A DNA stretch of 64,000 nt from Holophagales bacterium. Lineage in GTDB: Bacteria; Acidobacteriota; Thermoanaerobaculia; Multivoradales; JAGPDF01. The position numbers and the translations under genes were made by a program. Location: contig CP064972.1 of the NCBI GenBank assembly GCA_016699405.1, positions 1,705,501 through 1,769,500 of the forward strand, written 5' to 3'. Below, in pieces: positions 33,415-42,105 of this stretch (positions are counted from its first letter, which is position 1; every line of letters begins with the position of its first letter). A model generated the notes under the pieces. That model was not told the origin of the DNA and made no database searches. It worked only from the letters and a program-made list of their open reading frames with translations.

Positions 33415-35283
33415 ATGAACAGGAGCGATCGCAAGTTGTGGCTCGGGGGGCTGGTGGCCGTGCTGGTCGTGGCCCTGGCCGCCTGGGCGTGCGCGCCCAA
33501 GGCGCCGAAGCGCGGCAAGGCTGGCGGCACGGAGGGCAAGTCGGACATCGCGCAGGCGGCGATGAAGACCTACGTGCCGCCCGGCGACCTCGACGAGTAC
33601 TACATGTTCGCCTCCGGCGGCCACTCGGGCCAGGTGTACGTCTACGGCCTGCCGTCGATGCGGCACCTGTCGACCATCCCGGTCTACACGCCCTACCCGG
33701 CGACCGGCTACGGCTTCGACGACGAGTCGAAGGCGATGCTCGGTGGCCTCACCTGGGGCGACGTCCACCATCCTTCGCTCTCGGAGACCAAGGGCGACTA
33801 CGACGGCCGCTGGCTCTTCGTCAACGACATGAACGGCCGGGTGGCGCGCATCGACCTGCGCGACTTCAAGACCAAGCAGATCTTCGGCCCGGTGCCCAAC
33901 GTCTCGGGCAACCACGCCGCCGCCTTCGTGACGCCCAACACCGAGTACTCGATGATGGCCTCGCGCTTCTCGATCCCGCTGCCCAAGGGCACGGCGGCGA
34001 TGCCGAGCGACTACGCCGGCAAGTACAAGGGGGTGGTCGCCGGGATCAAGATCGACCCGCAGAGCGGCGAGATGTCGCTCGGCTGGCAGATCCTGATGCC
34101 GCCGTTCGACTACGACCTCGGCGACGCCGGCAAGCTCGCCTCCGACGGCTGGATGTTCTGGACCAGCTACAACACCGAGCGCGCCAGCGGCCAGCTCGAG
34201 GTGACCTCGACGCAGAAGGACCGCGACTACATCGTGGCGATCGACTGGCGCGCGGCGGAGAAGGCGGCAGCCGCGGGCCAGGGCGACATGCTGGGCGGGG
34301 TCAAGGTGATCGACCCGGCGAAGGTGCCGGGGATCGTCTACCTGATGCCCTGCGGCAAGTCGCCGCACGGCGTCGACGTCTCGCCCGACGGCAGGTACGT
34401 CATCGGCTCGGGCAAGCTCCAGGGCGTCACCACGGTGTTCAACTTCGAGAAGGTCCAGACGGCGATCCGCAACAAGGACTTCGCGGGCGAGGAGGACGGC
34501 ATCCCGGTCCTCAAGTACGAGTCGATCAAGGACGCCGAGGTGCCGGTCGGCCTCGGGCCGCTGCACACCCAGTTCGACGACCAGGGCTACGCCTACACCT
34601 CGCTCTTCGTCGACTCGGCGATCGCAAAATGGAAGCTCGGCACCTGGGAGGTCATCGACAAGGTGCCGATGTCCTACTCGATCGGCCACCTCGCCGCGGC
34701 CGAGGGCGACACGGTGAGCCCGGACGGCAAGTACCTGGTGGGCCTGAACAAGCTCTCGCACGGCCGGCACCTGTCGGTGGGCCCGTCGCAGCCGGAGGCC
34801 TCGCAGCTGGTGGACATCTCGGAGGAGAAGATGAAGCTTCTCTACGACGCCTTCACCGAGCCCGAGCCGCACTACGCGCAGATCGTCAAGGCCGACAAGC
34901 TCAAGCCGATCGAGGTCTACCCGAAGGAGGAGAACCACCATCCGCTGGCCATCTGGGACAAGGCCCAGGCCGGCGTGACGCGCAACGGCAACGAGGTGCT
35001 GGTGAAGATGGTGGCGGTGCGCTCGACCCTCTGGCCGACCGAGTTCGCGGTCAACCAAGGCGACACGGTCAAGATCGCCATCACCAACATCGAGCAGACC
35101 ACCGACGAGCTCCACGGCCTCGGGCTGCTCGACTACAACCTCAACATCGTGGTCGACCCGGGCGAGACCAAGACGGTCACCTTCAAGGTCGACAAGGCGG
35201 GAGTCTTCCCGTACTACTGCACGAACTTCTGCTCGGCGCTGCATCAGGAGATGCAGGGCTACATGGTGGTCAACCCGCGCTAG
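33415..35283 (+). CDS. nosZ: Nitrous oxide reductase NosZ, clade II (Sec-type)
   Basis: Reduces N2O to N2 in the periplasm, 622 aa. There is no Tat motif; a plain N-terminal hydrophobic segment (LGGLVAVLVVALAAWAC) is typical of clade II. C26 could be a lipid-anchored cysteine, but the lipobox is not canonical. The seven-bladed propeller carries the CuZ histidines in DVHHPSLSE (near 117), GNHAA, GKSPHGVDV, GPLHTQF and LSHGRHL. The C-terminal cupredoxin holds the CuA motif YYCTNFCSALHQEMQGYM near 600-613, with C-x3-C-x3-H-x2-M. All key ligands look intact. GGGGGGAGAACG is the ribosome site. Neighbours nosDFLY and a Rieske/b/c module confirm the role. Confidence 0.97.
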   Translation: MNRSDRKLWLGGLVAVLVVALAAWACAPKAPKRGKAGGTEGKSDIAQAAMKTYVPPGDLDEYYMFASGGHSGQVYVYGLPSMRHLSTIPVYTPYPATGYGFDDESKAMLGGLTWGDVHHPSLSETKGDYDGRWLFVNDMNGRVARIDLRDFKTKQIFGPVPNVSGNHAAAFVTPNTEYSMMASRFSIPLPKGTAAMPSDYAGKYKGVVAGIKIDPQSGEMSLGWQILMPPFDYDLGDAGKLASDGWMFWTSYNTERASGQLEVTSTQKDRDYIVAIDWRAAEKAAAAGQGDMLGGVKVIDPAKVPGIVYLMPCGKSPHGVDVSPDGRYVIGSGKLQGVTTVFNFEKVQTAIRNKDFAGEEDGIPVLKYESIKDAEVPVGLGPLHTQFDDQGYAYTSLFVDSAIAKWKLGTWEVIDKVPMSYSIGHLAAAEGDTVSPDGKYLVGLNKLSHGRHLSVGPSQPEASQLVDISEEKMKLLYDAFTEPEPHYAQIVKADKLKPIEVYPKEENHHPLAIWDKAQAGVTRNGNEVLVKMVAVRSTLWPTEFAVNQGDTVKIAITNIEQTTDELHGLGLLDYNLNIVVDPGETKTVTFKVDKAGVFPYYCTNFCSALHQEMQGYMVVNPR

Positions 35284-35353
35284 AGCGGGCCTGCCGGGCG
35301 GCGGGGCGGACCCGCTCCGTCGCCCGCGTTGACGTTGCGAAAGGAGCCCTCCG

Positions 35354-35989
35354 ATGGACGAGCCCGTAGCGCCCCAGACCCGGTGGATCGACCGGCCGCT
35401 CCGTCGTCTGCCGCGCACCCTGCTGGTCACCGCGGCGCTGCTGACCCTCACGGTGGCGCTCTTTCCGCTCTGGAGCCTGACGATGTTCGCGCCGCAGTAC
35501 CCGGACGGGCTGCGGCTCTACATCTACAGCTACAAGCTCGACGGCGACAACGCCGGGCAGGACGTCAAGGAGATCAACGTCCTCAACCACTACATCGGCA
35601 TGCGCGACCTGGTCACCGCGGACTTCGGCGAGTTCAAGTGGATGCCCTTCGTCATCGGCGCGCTGGCGCTGCTCTTCCTGCGGGCGGCGGTGCACGCCCA
35701 CCTCGGGGACCTGCTCGACGTCACCGTGCTCTACGTCTACTTCGCGCTCTTCTCGCTCTGGTCGTTCGGCTACAAGATGTACCACTATGGCCACGACCTC
35801 GCGCCGACCGCGGCGGTGAAGGTCGACCCCTTCATGCCCCCGATGTTCGGCTACAAGAAGCTGGCGAACTTCGACGTCTGGTCCTACCCCGGCGTGGCCT
35901 CCTACGCGCTCATGGCCATCGGCGTGGCCCTGGTTCTCGCTCTCGCGCTGGCTTGGCGCCAGGCGCGGCGGGAAGGGCAGGCGCTCTGA
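35354..35989 (+). CDS. nosB: NosB-like membrane protein of the nos cluster
   Basis: 211 aa, about four membrane helices (TLLVTAALLTLTVALFPLW, FVIGALALLFLRA, VTVLYVYFALFSLW, and a C-terminal helix at VASYALMAIGVALVLALAL). Conserved-looking periplasmic pieces MFAPQYPDGLRLYIY and INVLNHYIGM match the small membrane protein that follows nosZ in clade II clusters (NosB of Wolinella-type loci). NosB is needed for N2O respiration in an epsilonproteobacterial model, but its biochemistry is unsettled. AAAGGAG lies upstream. Name assigned from position and character; moderate confidence. Confidence 0.65.
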   Translation: MDEPVAPQTRWIDRPLRRLPRTLLVTAALLTLTVALFPLWSLTMFAPQYPDGLRLYIYSYKLDGDNAGQDVKEINVLNHYIGMRDLVTADFGEFKWMPFVIGALALLFLRAAVHAHLGDLLDVTVLYVYFALFSLWSFGYKMYHYGHDLAPTAAVKVDPFMPPMFGYKKLANFDVWSYPGVASYALMAIGVALVLALALAWRQARREGQAL

Positions 35990-36006
35990 TCGCGCGGAGG
36001 CCGGTC

Positions 36007-37386
36007 ATGCGCGCGCGCCTGCTGGCCCTGGCGGTCGGCGCCCTGGTCGCCGCCGGCGGCGCGTCGGCCGACGAGGCGGCGCCGCCGGCACAGAACCTCG
36101 AGGGCCGGCCGGGGGTCTCGGAGACCTCGCCGCTGCAGGCGCGGATTGACGCGGCCGCCCCGGGCGCCACGGTCGAGGTCGCGGCCGGCACGTGGACCGG
36201 CGACCTGTGGATCGACAAGCCGCTGCGGCTGGTGGGCCGCGGCCGCCCCCGCCTGGTCGGCTCGAGCCGCGGCAGCGTGGTGCGGGTGCGGGCGGCCGAG
36301 GTCACGGTCGAGGGGTTCGACATCGACGGGCGCGGCGGCGGCGACCTGGCGCGCGACACGGCGGGCGTGCACGTGGCGGCGGCGCGCGCCACGGTGCGCG
36401 ACTGTCGCATCGCGGGGTGCCTGTTCGGGATCTACCTGCGGGCCTCCGACGACGCGACCGTCGCCGGGTGCACGATCGCCGGCATCCCCGGCAAGGACCC
36501 CGGGGAGAAGGGCTCCGGCATCCACGTCTGGAACTCGCAGCGCTTCCGGCTCGAGCGGAACGAGATCCGCGACGTCCGCGACGGCTTCTACATCCAGTCC
36601 TCGAGCGGCGGCGTGGTGCGCGGCAACGTGGCGCGCGACCTGCGCTACGGCCTCCACTACATGTTCTCCGACGACAACCTCTTCGAGGACAACCTCTTCG
36701 AGAACGGGGCCGCCGGCACTGCGCTGATGTACTCCAAGCGCATCACCTTCCGCCGCAACCGCTTCGTGCGCAATCGCGGCTTCGCCTCGGTCGGCCTGCT
36801 GCTGAAAGCCTGCGACGAGGTGGTGGCGGAGGACAACCTGATCGCCGACAACGCCCGCGGCATCTTCCTCGAGGGCTCCTACGACAACGTCTTCCGCGGC
36901 AACGTCGTGGCGGCCTCCGACGTGGCGCTGGTGATCTACGACTCCTGCGCCCGCAACGCCTTCACCGGCAACAGCTTCGTCGGCAACCTCTCGCCACTCT
37001 CGCTCTCCGGCCGGCGCACCGACACGCGCTTCGAAGGGAACTTCTGGTCCGACGCGAGCGAGCCCGACCTCGACGGCGACGGGCGGAGCGACCGCCCCTA
37101 CCGCCTGTCGAGCGTCTTCGACCACCTGCGCGGCAACCTCACCGCGGCCGACCTCCTGGCGCAGAGCCTCGCCGCCCGCGCCCTCGGTGCCGCCGAGCTG
37201 GCCTTCCCGGTGCTCGCGCCGGTGGCGGTGGAGGACGTCTCGCCGCTGGCGCGCGCGCCCGAGCTCGCGGTCCCCGAGTGGACGCCGCGCGGCCGGTCGG
37301 GAGCGGATCCGGCGGGCATGCTCGGCGCCCTGGCTCTGCTCTCGGCCGGCGGCGCGACGCTGGCGCGCGGCAGGAGGCGGCGGTGA
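36007..37386 (+). CDS. nosD: NosD, periplasmic copper-site maturation protein
   Basis: 459 aa. A signal peptide (RLLALAVGALVAAGGASA) is followed by a right-handed beta-helix of CASH/parallel-repeat type (for example DNLFEDNLFENGAAGTALMY and RNRGFASVGLLLKACDEVV) and a C-terminal membrane segment with a basic end (LGALALLSAGGATLARGRRRR). NosD works with the ABC transporter NosFY to supply sulfur and assemble the CuZ cluster of NosZ. The ATG at 36007 has GGAGG 7 nt upstream. The stop overlaps the nosF GTG start by 4 bp. Confidence 0.92.
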   Translation: MRARLLALAVGALVAAGGASADEAAPPAQNLEGRPGVSETSPLQARIDAAAPGATVEVAAGTWTGDLWIDKPLRLVGRGRPRLVGSSRGSVVRVRAAEVTVEGFDIDGRGGGDLARDTAGVHVAAARATVRDCRIAGCLFGIYLRASDDATVAGCTIAGIPGKDPGEKGSGIHVWNSQRFRLERNEIRDVRDGFYIQSSSGGVVRGNVARDLRYGLHYMFSDDNLFEDNLFENGAAGTALMYSKRITFRRNRFVRNRGFASVGLLLKACDEVVAEDNLIADNARGIFLEGSYDNVFRGNVVAASDVALVIYDSCARNAFTGNSFVGNLSPLSLSGRRTDTRFEGNFWSDASEPDLDGDGRSDRPYRLSSVFDHLRGNLTAADLLAQSLAARALGAAELAFPVLAPVAVEDVSPLARAPELAVPEWTPRGRSGADPAGMLGALALLSAGGATLARGRRRR

Positions 37387-38294
37387 TCGAGTTCCGGCGC
37401 TTCGGCAAGCGCTTCGGCGCGGTGGTGGCGGTCGACGCCCTCGATCTGCGGGTGGCCCCCGGCGAGGTGGTGGCGCTGCTCGGGCCGAACGGCTCGGGCA
37501 AGACGACGGCGCTCAAGGCGGTGGCCGGGCTGCTCCGGCCCTCCTCCGGCGAGGTGCTCGTCGACGGCGAGCCGGCGGAGCGGCCGGAGGCGCGTCGACG
37601 GCTCTCCTACCTGCCGCAGAAGGTGGCCTTCCCCGACTCGCTCTCCGGCGAAGAGGTGCTCTCCTTCTACCGGCGTCTGCGCGGCGTCGCGGCGGAGCGG
37701 GTGGGCGAGGTGCTGCGCTTCGCCGCGCTCAACGGCGCCGGGGCACGGGCGGTCGGGACCTACTCCGGCGGGATGACCCAGCGCCTGGGGCTCGCCGTGG
37801 CGATGGTCGCCGACTCGCCGCTGCTGCTGCTCGACGAGCCGACGGCGGCGCTCGATGCCGAGGGGCTCCAGGCGTTCTTCGGCCTGGTCGAGCGCCACCG
37901 CCGGGACGGCCGCACGGTGCTCTTCACCTCGCACCAGCTCGGCGACGTGGAGCGCCTGGTGGACCGCTTCGCGATCCTGGTCGGCGGCAGGCTGGTCGCC
38001 TCGTTGACCTCCCCGGAGCTCGCCACGCGCCTGGCGGACCGCGGCGCGCTGCGGCTGCGGCTCGGCCGCGAGCCGGAAGGGCTGCTCGAGGCGCTCCGCT
38101 CCCGCGTGCCGACGGCGCGCCGGGAGGGCGACGAGCTGGTGCTCCCGGGCCCGGCGGCCGGGCGGCCGGCGGTGCTCGACGAGGTCCGGCGCCGGGGAGG
38201 GGAGATCACCGGTCTCACCACCGAAGAGGGGCGGCTCGACGTGCTCTTCCGCGAGCTGGTCGAGGAGAGCCGGGCCGGAAAGGAGAGCCGATGA
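37383..38294 (+). CDS. nosF: NosF, ABC transporter ATP-binding protein
   Basis: 303 aa ATPase. Motifs in order: Walker A LGPNGSGKTTALKAV near 39, Q-loop YLPQK, signature YSGGMTQRLGLAVAM, Walker B LLLLDEPTAALDAEG and H-loop FTSHQLGD. The C-terminal ~80 residues form the accessory domain typical of NosF. With NosY and NosD it drives delivery of a sulfur species for the CuZ site. It starts with GTG inside the nosD stop and ends inside the nosL start, so translation is coupled. Confidence 0.93.
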   Translation: MIEFRRFGKRFGAVVAVDALDLRVAPGEVVALLGPNGSGKTTALKAVAGLLRPSSGEVLVDGEPAERPEARRRLSYLPQKVAFPDSLSGEEVLSFYRRLRGVAAERVGEVLRFAALNGAGARAVGTYSGGMTQRLGLAVAMVADSPLLLLDEPTAALDAEGLQAFFGLVERHRRDGRTVLFTSHQLGDVERLVDRFAILVGGRLVASLTSPELATRLADRGALRLRLGREPEGLLEALRSRVPTARREGDELVLPGPAAGRPAVLDEVRRRGGEITGLTTEEGRLDVLFRELVEESRAGKESR

Positions 38295-38752
38295 GAGCCG
38301 GAGCCCTGCGCGCCCACCTCGCCGCCCTGACGCTGCTCGTCGCCGCCTGCGACGGCGGCGCGCCGCGCCCGGCCGAGCTCGACACCCGGCACGAGAGCTG
38401 CCGCTTCTGCCGCATGACGGTCTCCGAGCGGCCGTTCGCCGCGCAGGTCGTAGCGCCGGGCGAGGAGCCGGTGTTCTTCGACGACCTGGGCTGCCTCCGC
38501 GACTTCCTCGGCTCGGGAGGGAAGCTGCCGACGGGAGCCACGATCTTCGTCGCCGACCACCGCACCGGCGAATGGGTGTCGGGGGCGACGGCCCTCTACA
38601 CCGAAGTCCCGACCCTGCAGACCCCGATGGCCTCCCATCTCGTCGCGCACGCCGATGTTGCCTCGCGCGACGCCGACCCCACCGCCGCCGGCGGCCTGCC
38701 GGTCGCCGCGGCGGCGATCTTCGGTCCCAGCGGAGCGCCAGGCACGCCGTGA
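38291..38752 (+). CDS. nosL: NosL, copper chaperone lipoprotein
   Basis: 153 aa. Lipoprotein signal with LVAAC (lipidated C20). The copper-binding motif is CRFCRM (C37, C40, M42), a variant of the usual C-x-x-CGM. Then FAAQVVAPGEEPVFFDDLGCLRDFL follows, the strand-helix hallmark of NosL. It delivers Cu(I) to apo-NosZ in the periplasm. It overlaps nosF and nosY by 4 bp each. The tail after residue ~125 (Ala/Pro-rich) is longer than in most NosL. Confidence 0.92.
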   Translation: MRAGALRAHLAALTLLVAACDGGAPRPAELDTRHESCRFCRMTVSERPFAAQVVAPGEEPVFFDDLGCLRDFLGSGGKLPTGATIFVADHRTGEWVSGATALYTEVPTLQTPMASHLVAHADVASRDADPTAAGGLPVAAAAIFGPSGAPGTP

Positions 38753-39603
38753 CCGACGCCGCGCCGTCCCGCTTCGGCGTGCTCGCGCTCGCCGCCGCCC
38801 TCGAGCTCACCCAGGCGCTGCGCTCGCGCTGGACGCAGATCTTCGCCGTGGTCTTCGGCGCGCTCGCGCTCGCCGTCGCCGCCTCGGGATACGTGCTCTC
38901 GGGCGGCCAGGGGGTGCAGGACTTCGCACGCACCGCCGCCTCGCTGACCCAGCTCGTCCTGCTGCTGGTGCCGCTCACCGCGCTGCTGCTCGGGGTGCTC
39001 GCGCTCTGCCCGGAGCGCGGCTCGGCCGAGCTCCTCTTCTCACAGCCGGTCGGCCGCGGCACGCTGCTGCTCGGCCGCCTGCTCGGCCTGTTCGAGGCGC
39101 TGGCGGCGGCGCAGGCGGTGGGCTTCGGCGCGGCGGGCGCGGTGATCTTCGCGCGCGCCGGCGAAGAGGGCGCCTCGGGCTTCCTGCTGCTCGTCCTCTT
39201 CTCGTTCGCCCTCACCGCGATCTTCCTCGGCCTCGCCGCGCTCGTCTCCGCGGGGAGCTCGGCGCGGGGACGGGCGCGGTCGCTGGCGGTGGCGCTGGTC
39301 GTCTGGTTCGCCGCGGTGCTGCTCTACGACGTGGTGGCGCTCGCCCTCGCCTCGACGCTGCGCTCGGGCTCCGCCTCGCGCCTGCTCATCGTCTCGGTGC
39401 TGCTCAACCCGGTCGACGCGGTGCGCACCGGGGCTCTCCTCGCCGCCGAGGGCTCGACCGCCTTCGGCGCCGCCTCGCTCGCCTTCTTCCGCTTCACCGG
39501 CGGCGGCCTCGGCGCCGGCCTGGCGATCGCCGCCTCGCTGCTCGCCTGGCTGGTTCTGCCCACCTGGCTCGCGGCCCGCCGGCTCGCGCGCGCCGATCTC
39601 TGA
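38749..39603 (+). CDS. nosY: NosY, ABC transporter membrane subunit
   Basis: 284 aa with about six membrane helices (e.g. LTQLVLLLVPLTALLLGVLAL, GFLLLVLFSFALTAIFLGLAAL, LAVALVVWFAAVLLYDVVAL). The stretch CPERGSAELLFSQPVGRGTLLLGR and the late motif VSVLLNPVDAVRTGALLA are characteristic of NosY permeases. It pairs with NosF. It begins with GTG overlapping the nosL stop and is the last gene of the nos operon; 53 bp and a separate -10 box follow before the next gene. Confidence 0.92.
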   Translation: MTDAAPSRFGVLALAAALELTQALRSRWTQIFAVVFGALALAVAASGYVLSGGQGVQDFARTAASLTQLVLLLVPLTALLLGVLALCPERGSAELLFSQPVGRGTLLLGRLLGLFEALAAAQAVGFGAAGAVIFARAGEEGASGFLLLVLFSFALTAIFLGLAALVSAGSSARGRARSLAVALVVWFAAVLLYDVVALALASTLRSGSASRLLIVSVLLNPVDAVRTGALLAAEGSTAFGAASLAFFRFTGGGLGAGLAIAASLLAWLVLPTWLAARRLARADL

Positions 39604-39643
39604 GGCGGCGCGCCGACGCAAGGGGGCGGCCCTGGCCGTGGGC

Positions 39644-39649
39644 TAGGAT
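39644..39649 (+). promoter_or_regulatory. -10 box, likely leaderless start
   Basis: TAGGAT ends 7 nt before the ATG at 39657; no ribosome site. The same hexamer serves the gene at 24344. Confidence 0.5.
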
Positions 39650-39656
39650 CGCGACG

Positions 39657-40946
39657 ATGCGTCGTCTCCATCCCGGGCAAGCGGGCCGACGGCCAGCCGT
39701 GGCGGTCGCCCTCCTCCTCGTCGCCGGCCTCGCGGGCTGCCGCTCGCTCGCCCCCGCTCCGCCCGGGCCGTCGCCGGAGCCGCGCTGGTTCCGCGGCAAC
39801 GTCCACACCCACACGCTGTGGAGCGACGGCGACTCGGCACCGGAGGCGGTGGTGGACTGGTATGCCGCGCACGGCTACGACTTCCTGGTGATCTCGGACC
39901 ACAACATCCTGCCGGAGGGGGAGTTCTGGCGGCAGATCGGCGTCGGCTACAAGCTGGCCCATCCCGAGCACGTCGCCGAGCTGCGCGCCCGCTACGGCGA
40001 GGGCGCGGTCGCCGTGCGCCCGCGCGCGGCGGGCGGGGAGGAGCTGCGGCTCGCGACGATGCGCGAGCTGCGGACGCGCTTCGAGCGGCCGGGCGGGTTC
40101 CTGCTGCTCACCGCCGAGGAGATCTCGGACCGCTTCGAGGGGCGCCCGATCCATCACGGCGCCGTCAACGTCGGGAGGAAGATCGCGCCGCCGGGGGGCG
40201 CGACGGTGCGCGAGCTCATGCGGCGGACGCTCGCGCTCGTCGCGGCCGAGGGGCGGCGCACGGGCCGGCCGGTGCTCGGCCATCTCAACCACCCGAACTA
40301 CGAGTGGGGCGTCGCGGCCGAGGACCTCGCGGCGGTCGTCGAGGAGCGCTTCTTCGAGGTCTACAACGGCCTCCGCCTGGTGCGCAACGAGGGCGACGCG
40401 ACGCACCGGAGCAGCGAGGCGATCTGGGATCACGTGCTGGCGGTTCGCCTCGCCGAGATGGCCGATGTCGAGGCCCCGCCGCTCTGGGCGCTCGCCACCG
40501 ACGACGCGCACGACTTCCGGGAGATCCCCGGCGTGTCGAACCCGGGCCGCGGGTGGGTCGTCGTCCGCGCGACCGAGCTGACCCCGGACGCGATCCTCTC
40601 GGGCCTCCTCGCCGGCGACTTCTACGCCTCGAGCGGCGTCGCGCTGCGCGCGGTGGAGCGCAGCGACGAGGGGCTGGCGGTCGAGGTCGAGCCCGCGCCG
40701 GGAGTCGCCTACACGATCCGCTTCATCGGCACCCGCGGTCGTCCCGGCGACACGGTCGCCGACCTCGCGGTGGGCGAGACACTCGCCGAAGTGTCCGGCG
40801 TGCGCGCCGTCTACCGCTTCCGCGGCGACGAGCTCTACGTCCGCGCCGTGGTCGTCTCCGACCGCCGACACCCGAACGGCTACGCGGAGGGAGATCGCGA
40901 GACCGCCTGGACGCAGCCGGCGCTGCCCGGCCGGCCCGGCCGCTGA
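39657..40946 (+). CDS. PHP-domain phosphoesterase lipoprotein
   Basis: 429 aa. Lipoprotein signal with LAGC (residues 24-27). The PHP metal-binding motifs follow: NVHTHTLWSDGDS, VISDHN, GHLNHPNYEWG and ATDDAHDF, which together give the His/Asp set for a trinuclear metal site. The C-terminal ~100 residues form a beta domain (LLAGDFYASSGVALRAVERS onward). PHP proteins hydrolyse phosphoesters; exported ones of this type have no defined substrate. It follows the nos operon but with its own promoter-like box, so a role in N2O respiration is not implied. Confidence 0.82.
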   Translation: MRRLHPGQAGRRPAVAVALLLVAGLAGCRSLAPAPPGPSPEPRWFRGNVHTHTLWSDGDSAPEAVVDWYAAHGYDFLVISDHNILPEGEFWRQIGVGYKLAHPEHVAELRARYGEGAVAVRPRAAGGEELRLATMRELRTRFERPGGFLLLTAEEISDRFEGRPIHHGAVNVGRKIAPPGGATVRELMRRTLALVAAEGRRTGRPVLGHLNHPNYEWGVAAEDLAAVVEERFFEVYNGLRLVRNEGDATHRSSEAIWDHVLAVRLAEMADVEAPPLWALATDDAHDFREIPGVSNPGRGWVVVRATELTPDAILSGLLAGDFYASSGVALRAVERSDEGLAVEVEPAPGVAYTIRFIGTRGRPGDTVADLAVGETLAEVSGVRAVYRFRGDELYVRAVVVSDRRHPNGYAEGDRETAWTQPALPGRPGR

Positions 40947-41041
40947 CGGCCGGACCGGCGAGCCCTCCCCGCGTCGCTGATCTCGGTCATACTTCCGGCG
41001 CCGTCCAACGGATACCTTCGCTCTCGGGGAAGGGAGGGACG

Positions 41042-42088
41042 ATGCTCTTGACGCTCAACCCGCGCGCGCTGTTCTGGGCGCTGGTGTGGACCGTGGGCCT
41101 GGCCGCCGCGGTGCCGCTCGGCTCGCGCAACCTGCAGAACTTCGACGGCGCGCTGGTGGCCTACCTCTTCGGCACCCTCTTCGCGTGCTTCGGCATCGTC
41201 TACCGCTACGCCGTCTGGCTCGACCGGCCGCCGACCAGGCTCTACTGGGGCGCCGGCTGGCGCCTGCTCTTCACGCGCCACTTCGTGTCGCAGGCCCTGG
41301 TTCTCCTCCGGCGCTTCGGCGGCGATCTCGTCGGCCAGACGTTCATCTTCCGTCGCTCCCCCTGGCGCGGAGTCGCGCATCTGCTGCTCTCGTGGGGCTG
41401 TCTCTCGGCCTTCGCCATCACCCTGCCGCTCACCTTCGGCTGGGTGCACTTCACGCTCGCCGCCGGGCGCACCGACATCTATGTCGCCCATCTCTTCGGC
41501 TTCGCCGCATTCGAGTTTCCGCTCCATTCGCTCGTCGCCCTCGGCCTCTTCCACGCCCTGAACGTCTCGTCGCTGCTGGTCATCGCCGGCGCTCTCTACT
41601 TCGTGCGACGGCGCCTCACCGACGGCGGGCTCCTCGCCACGCAGTCGTTCGACATGGACGTCCTGCCGCTCGTGCTGCTGCTGGCCGTCTCGGTGACCGG
41701 GCTCGGCCTGACCTGGGATTACGAGCTGATGCAGGGTCGGGCCCACGCCTTCATGGCGATCACGCACGCCATCACCGTGATCTTGCTGCTCGTCTGGCTG
41801 CCGTTCGGCAAGTTCTTCCACCTCTTCCAGCGTCCCGCCCAGCTCGGCGTGGCGCTCTACCGCCGGGCGGGCGAGGCCGGCGAGCAGGCCGTCTGCCCGC
41901 ACACCGGCGAGGCGTTCGCGTCGCGGATGCACGTCGAGGACCTCAAGCAGGTGACGCGCGAGGTCGGATTCGACTTCACGCTCGCCGGCGGCGGATCGCA
42001 CCTCGATCTGTCGCCGCAGGGCAAGCGCGCGGCTCTGGCGCGCGCTCACCTCGAGGCGCGGCGGCGCGCCGGCTCGCTGTTCGGCTGA
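41042..42088 (+). CDS. NarI-like membrane cytochrome b subunit of the nitrate reductase
   Basis: 348 aa. About six to seven membrane helices, with histidines placed as haem ligands (LFTRHFVSQALVLL, GVAHLLLSWGCL, IYVAHLFGFAAF, FPLHSLVALGLFHAL, FMAITHAITVILL, FGKFFHLFQRP). This is the nitrate reductase gamma/heterodisulfide reductase HdrE-like family. It should oxidise quinol and pass electrons to the Fe-S and molybdenum subunits. A soluble C-terminal ~100 aa contains VCPHTGEAF. GAAGGGAGGGACG is the ribosome site. It heads a five-gene operon (17 bp to the next gene). Confidence 0.82.
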   Translation: MLLTLNPRALFWALVWTVGLAAAVPLGSRNLQNFDGALVAYLFGTLFACFGIVYRYAVWLDRPPTRLYWGAGWRLLFTRHFVSQALVLLRRFGGDLVGQTFIFRRSPWRGVAHLLLSWGCLSAFAITLPLTFGWVHFTLAAGRTDIYVAHLFGFAAFEFPLHSLVALGLFHALNVSSLLVIAGALYFVRRRLTDGGLLATQSFDMDVLPLVLLLAVSVTGLGLTWDYELMQGRAHAFMAITHAITVILLLVWLPFGKFFHLFQRPAQLGVALYRRAGEAGEQAVCPHTGEAFASRMHVEDLKQVTREVGFDFTLAGGGSHLDLSPQGKRAALARAHLEARRRAGSLFG

Positions 42089-42105
42089 GCACTGGAGCGA
42101 CGACC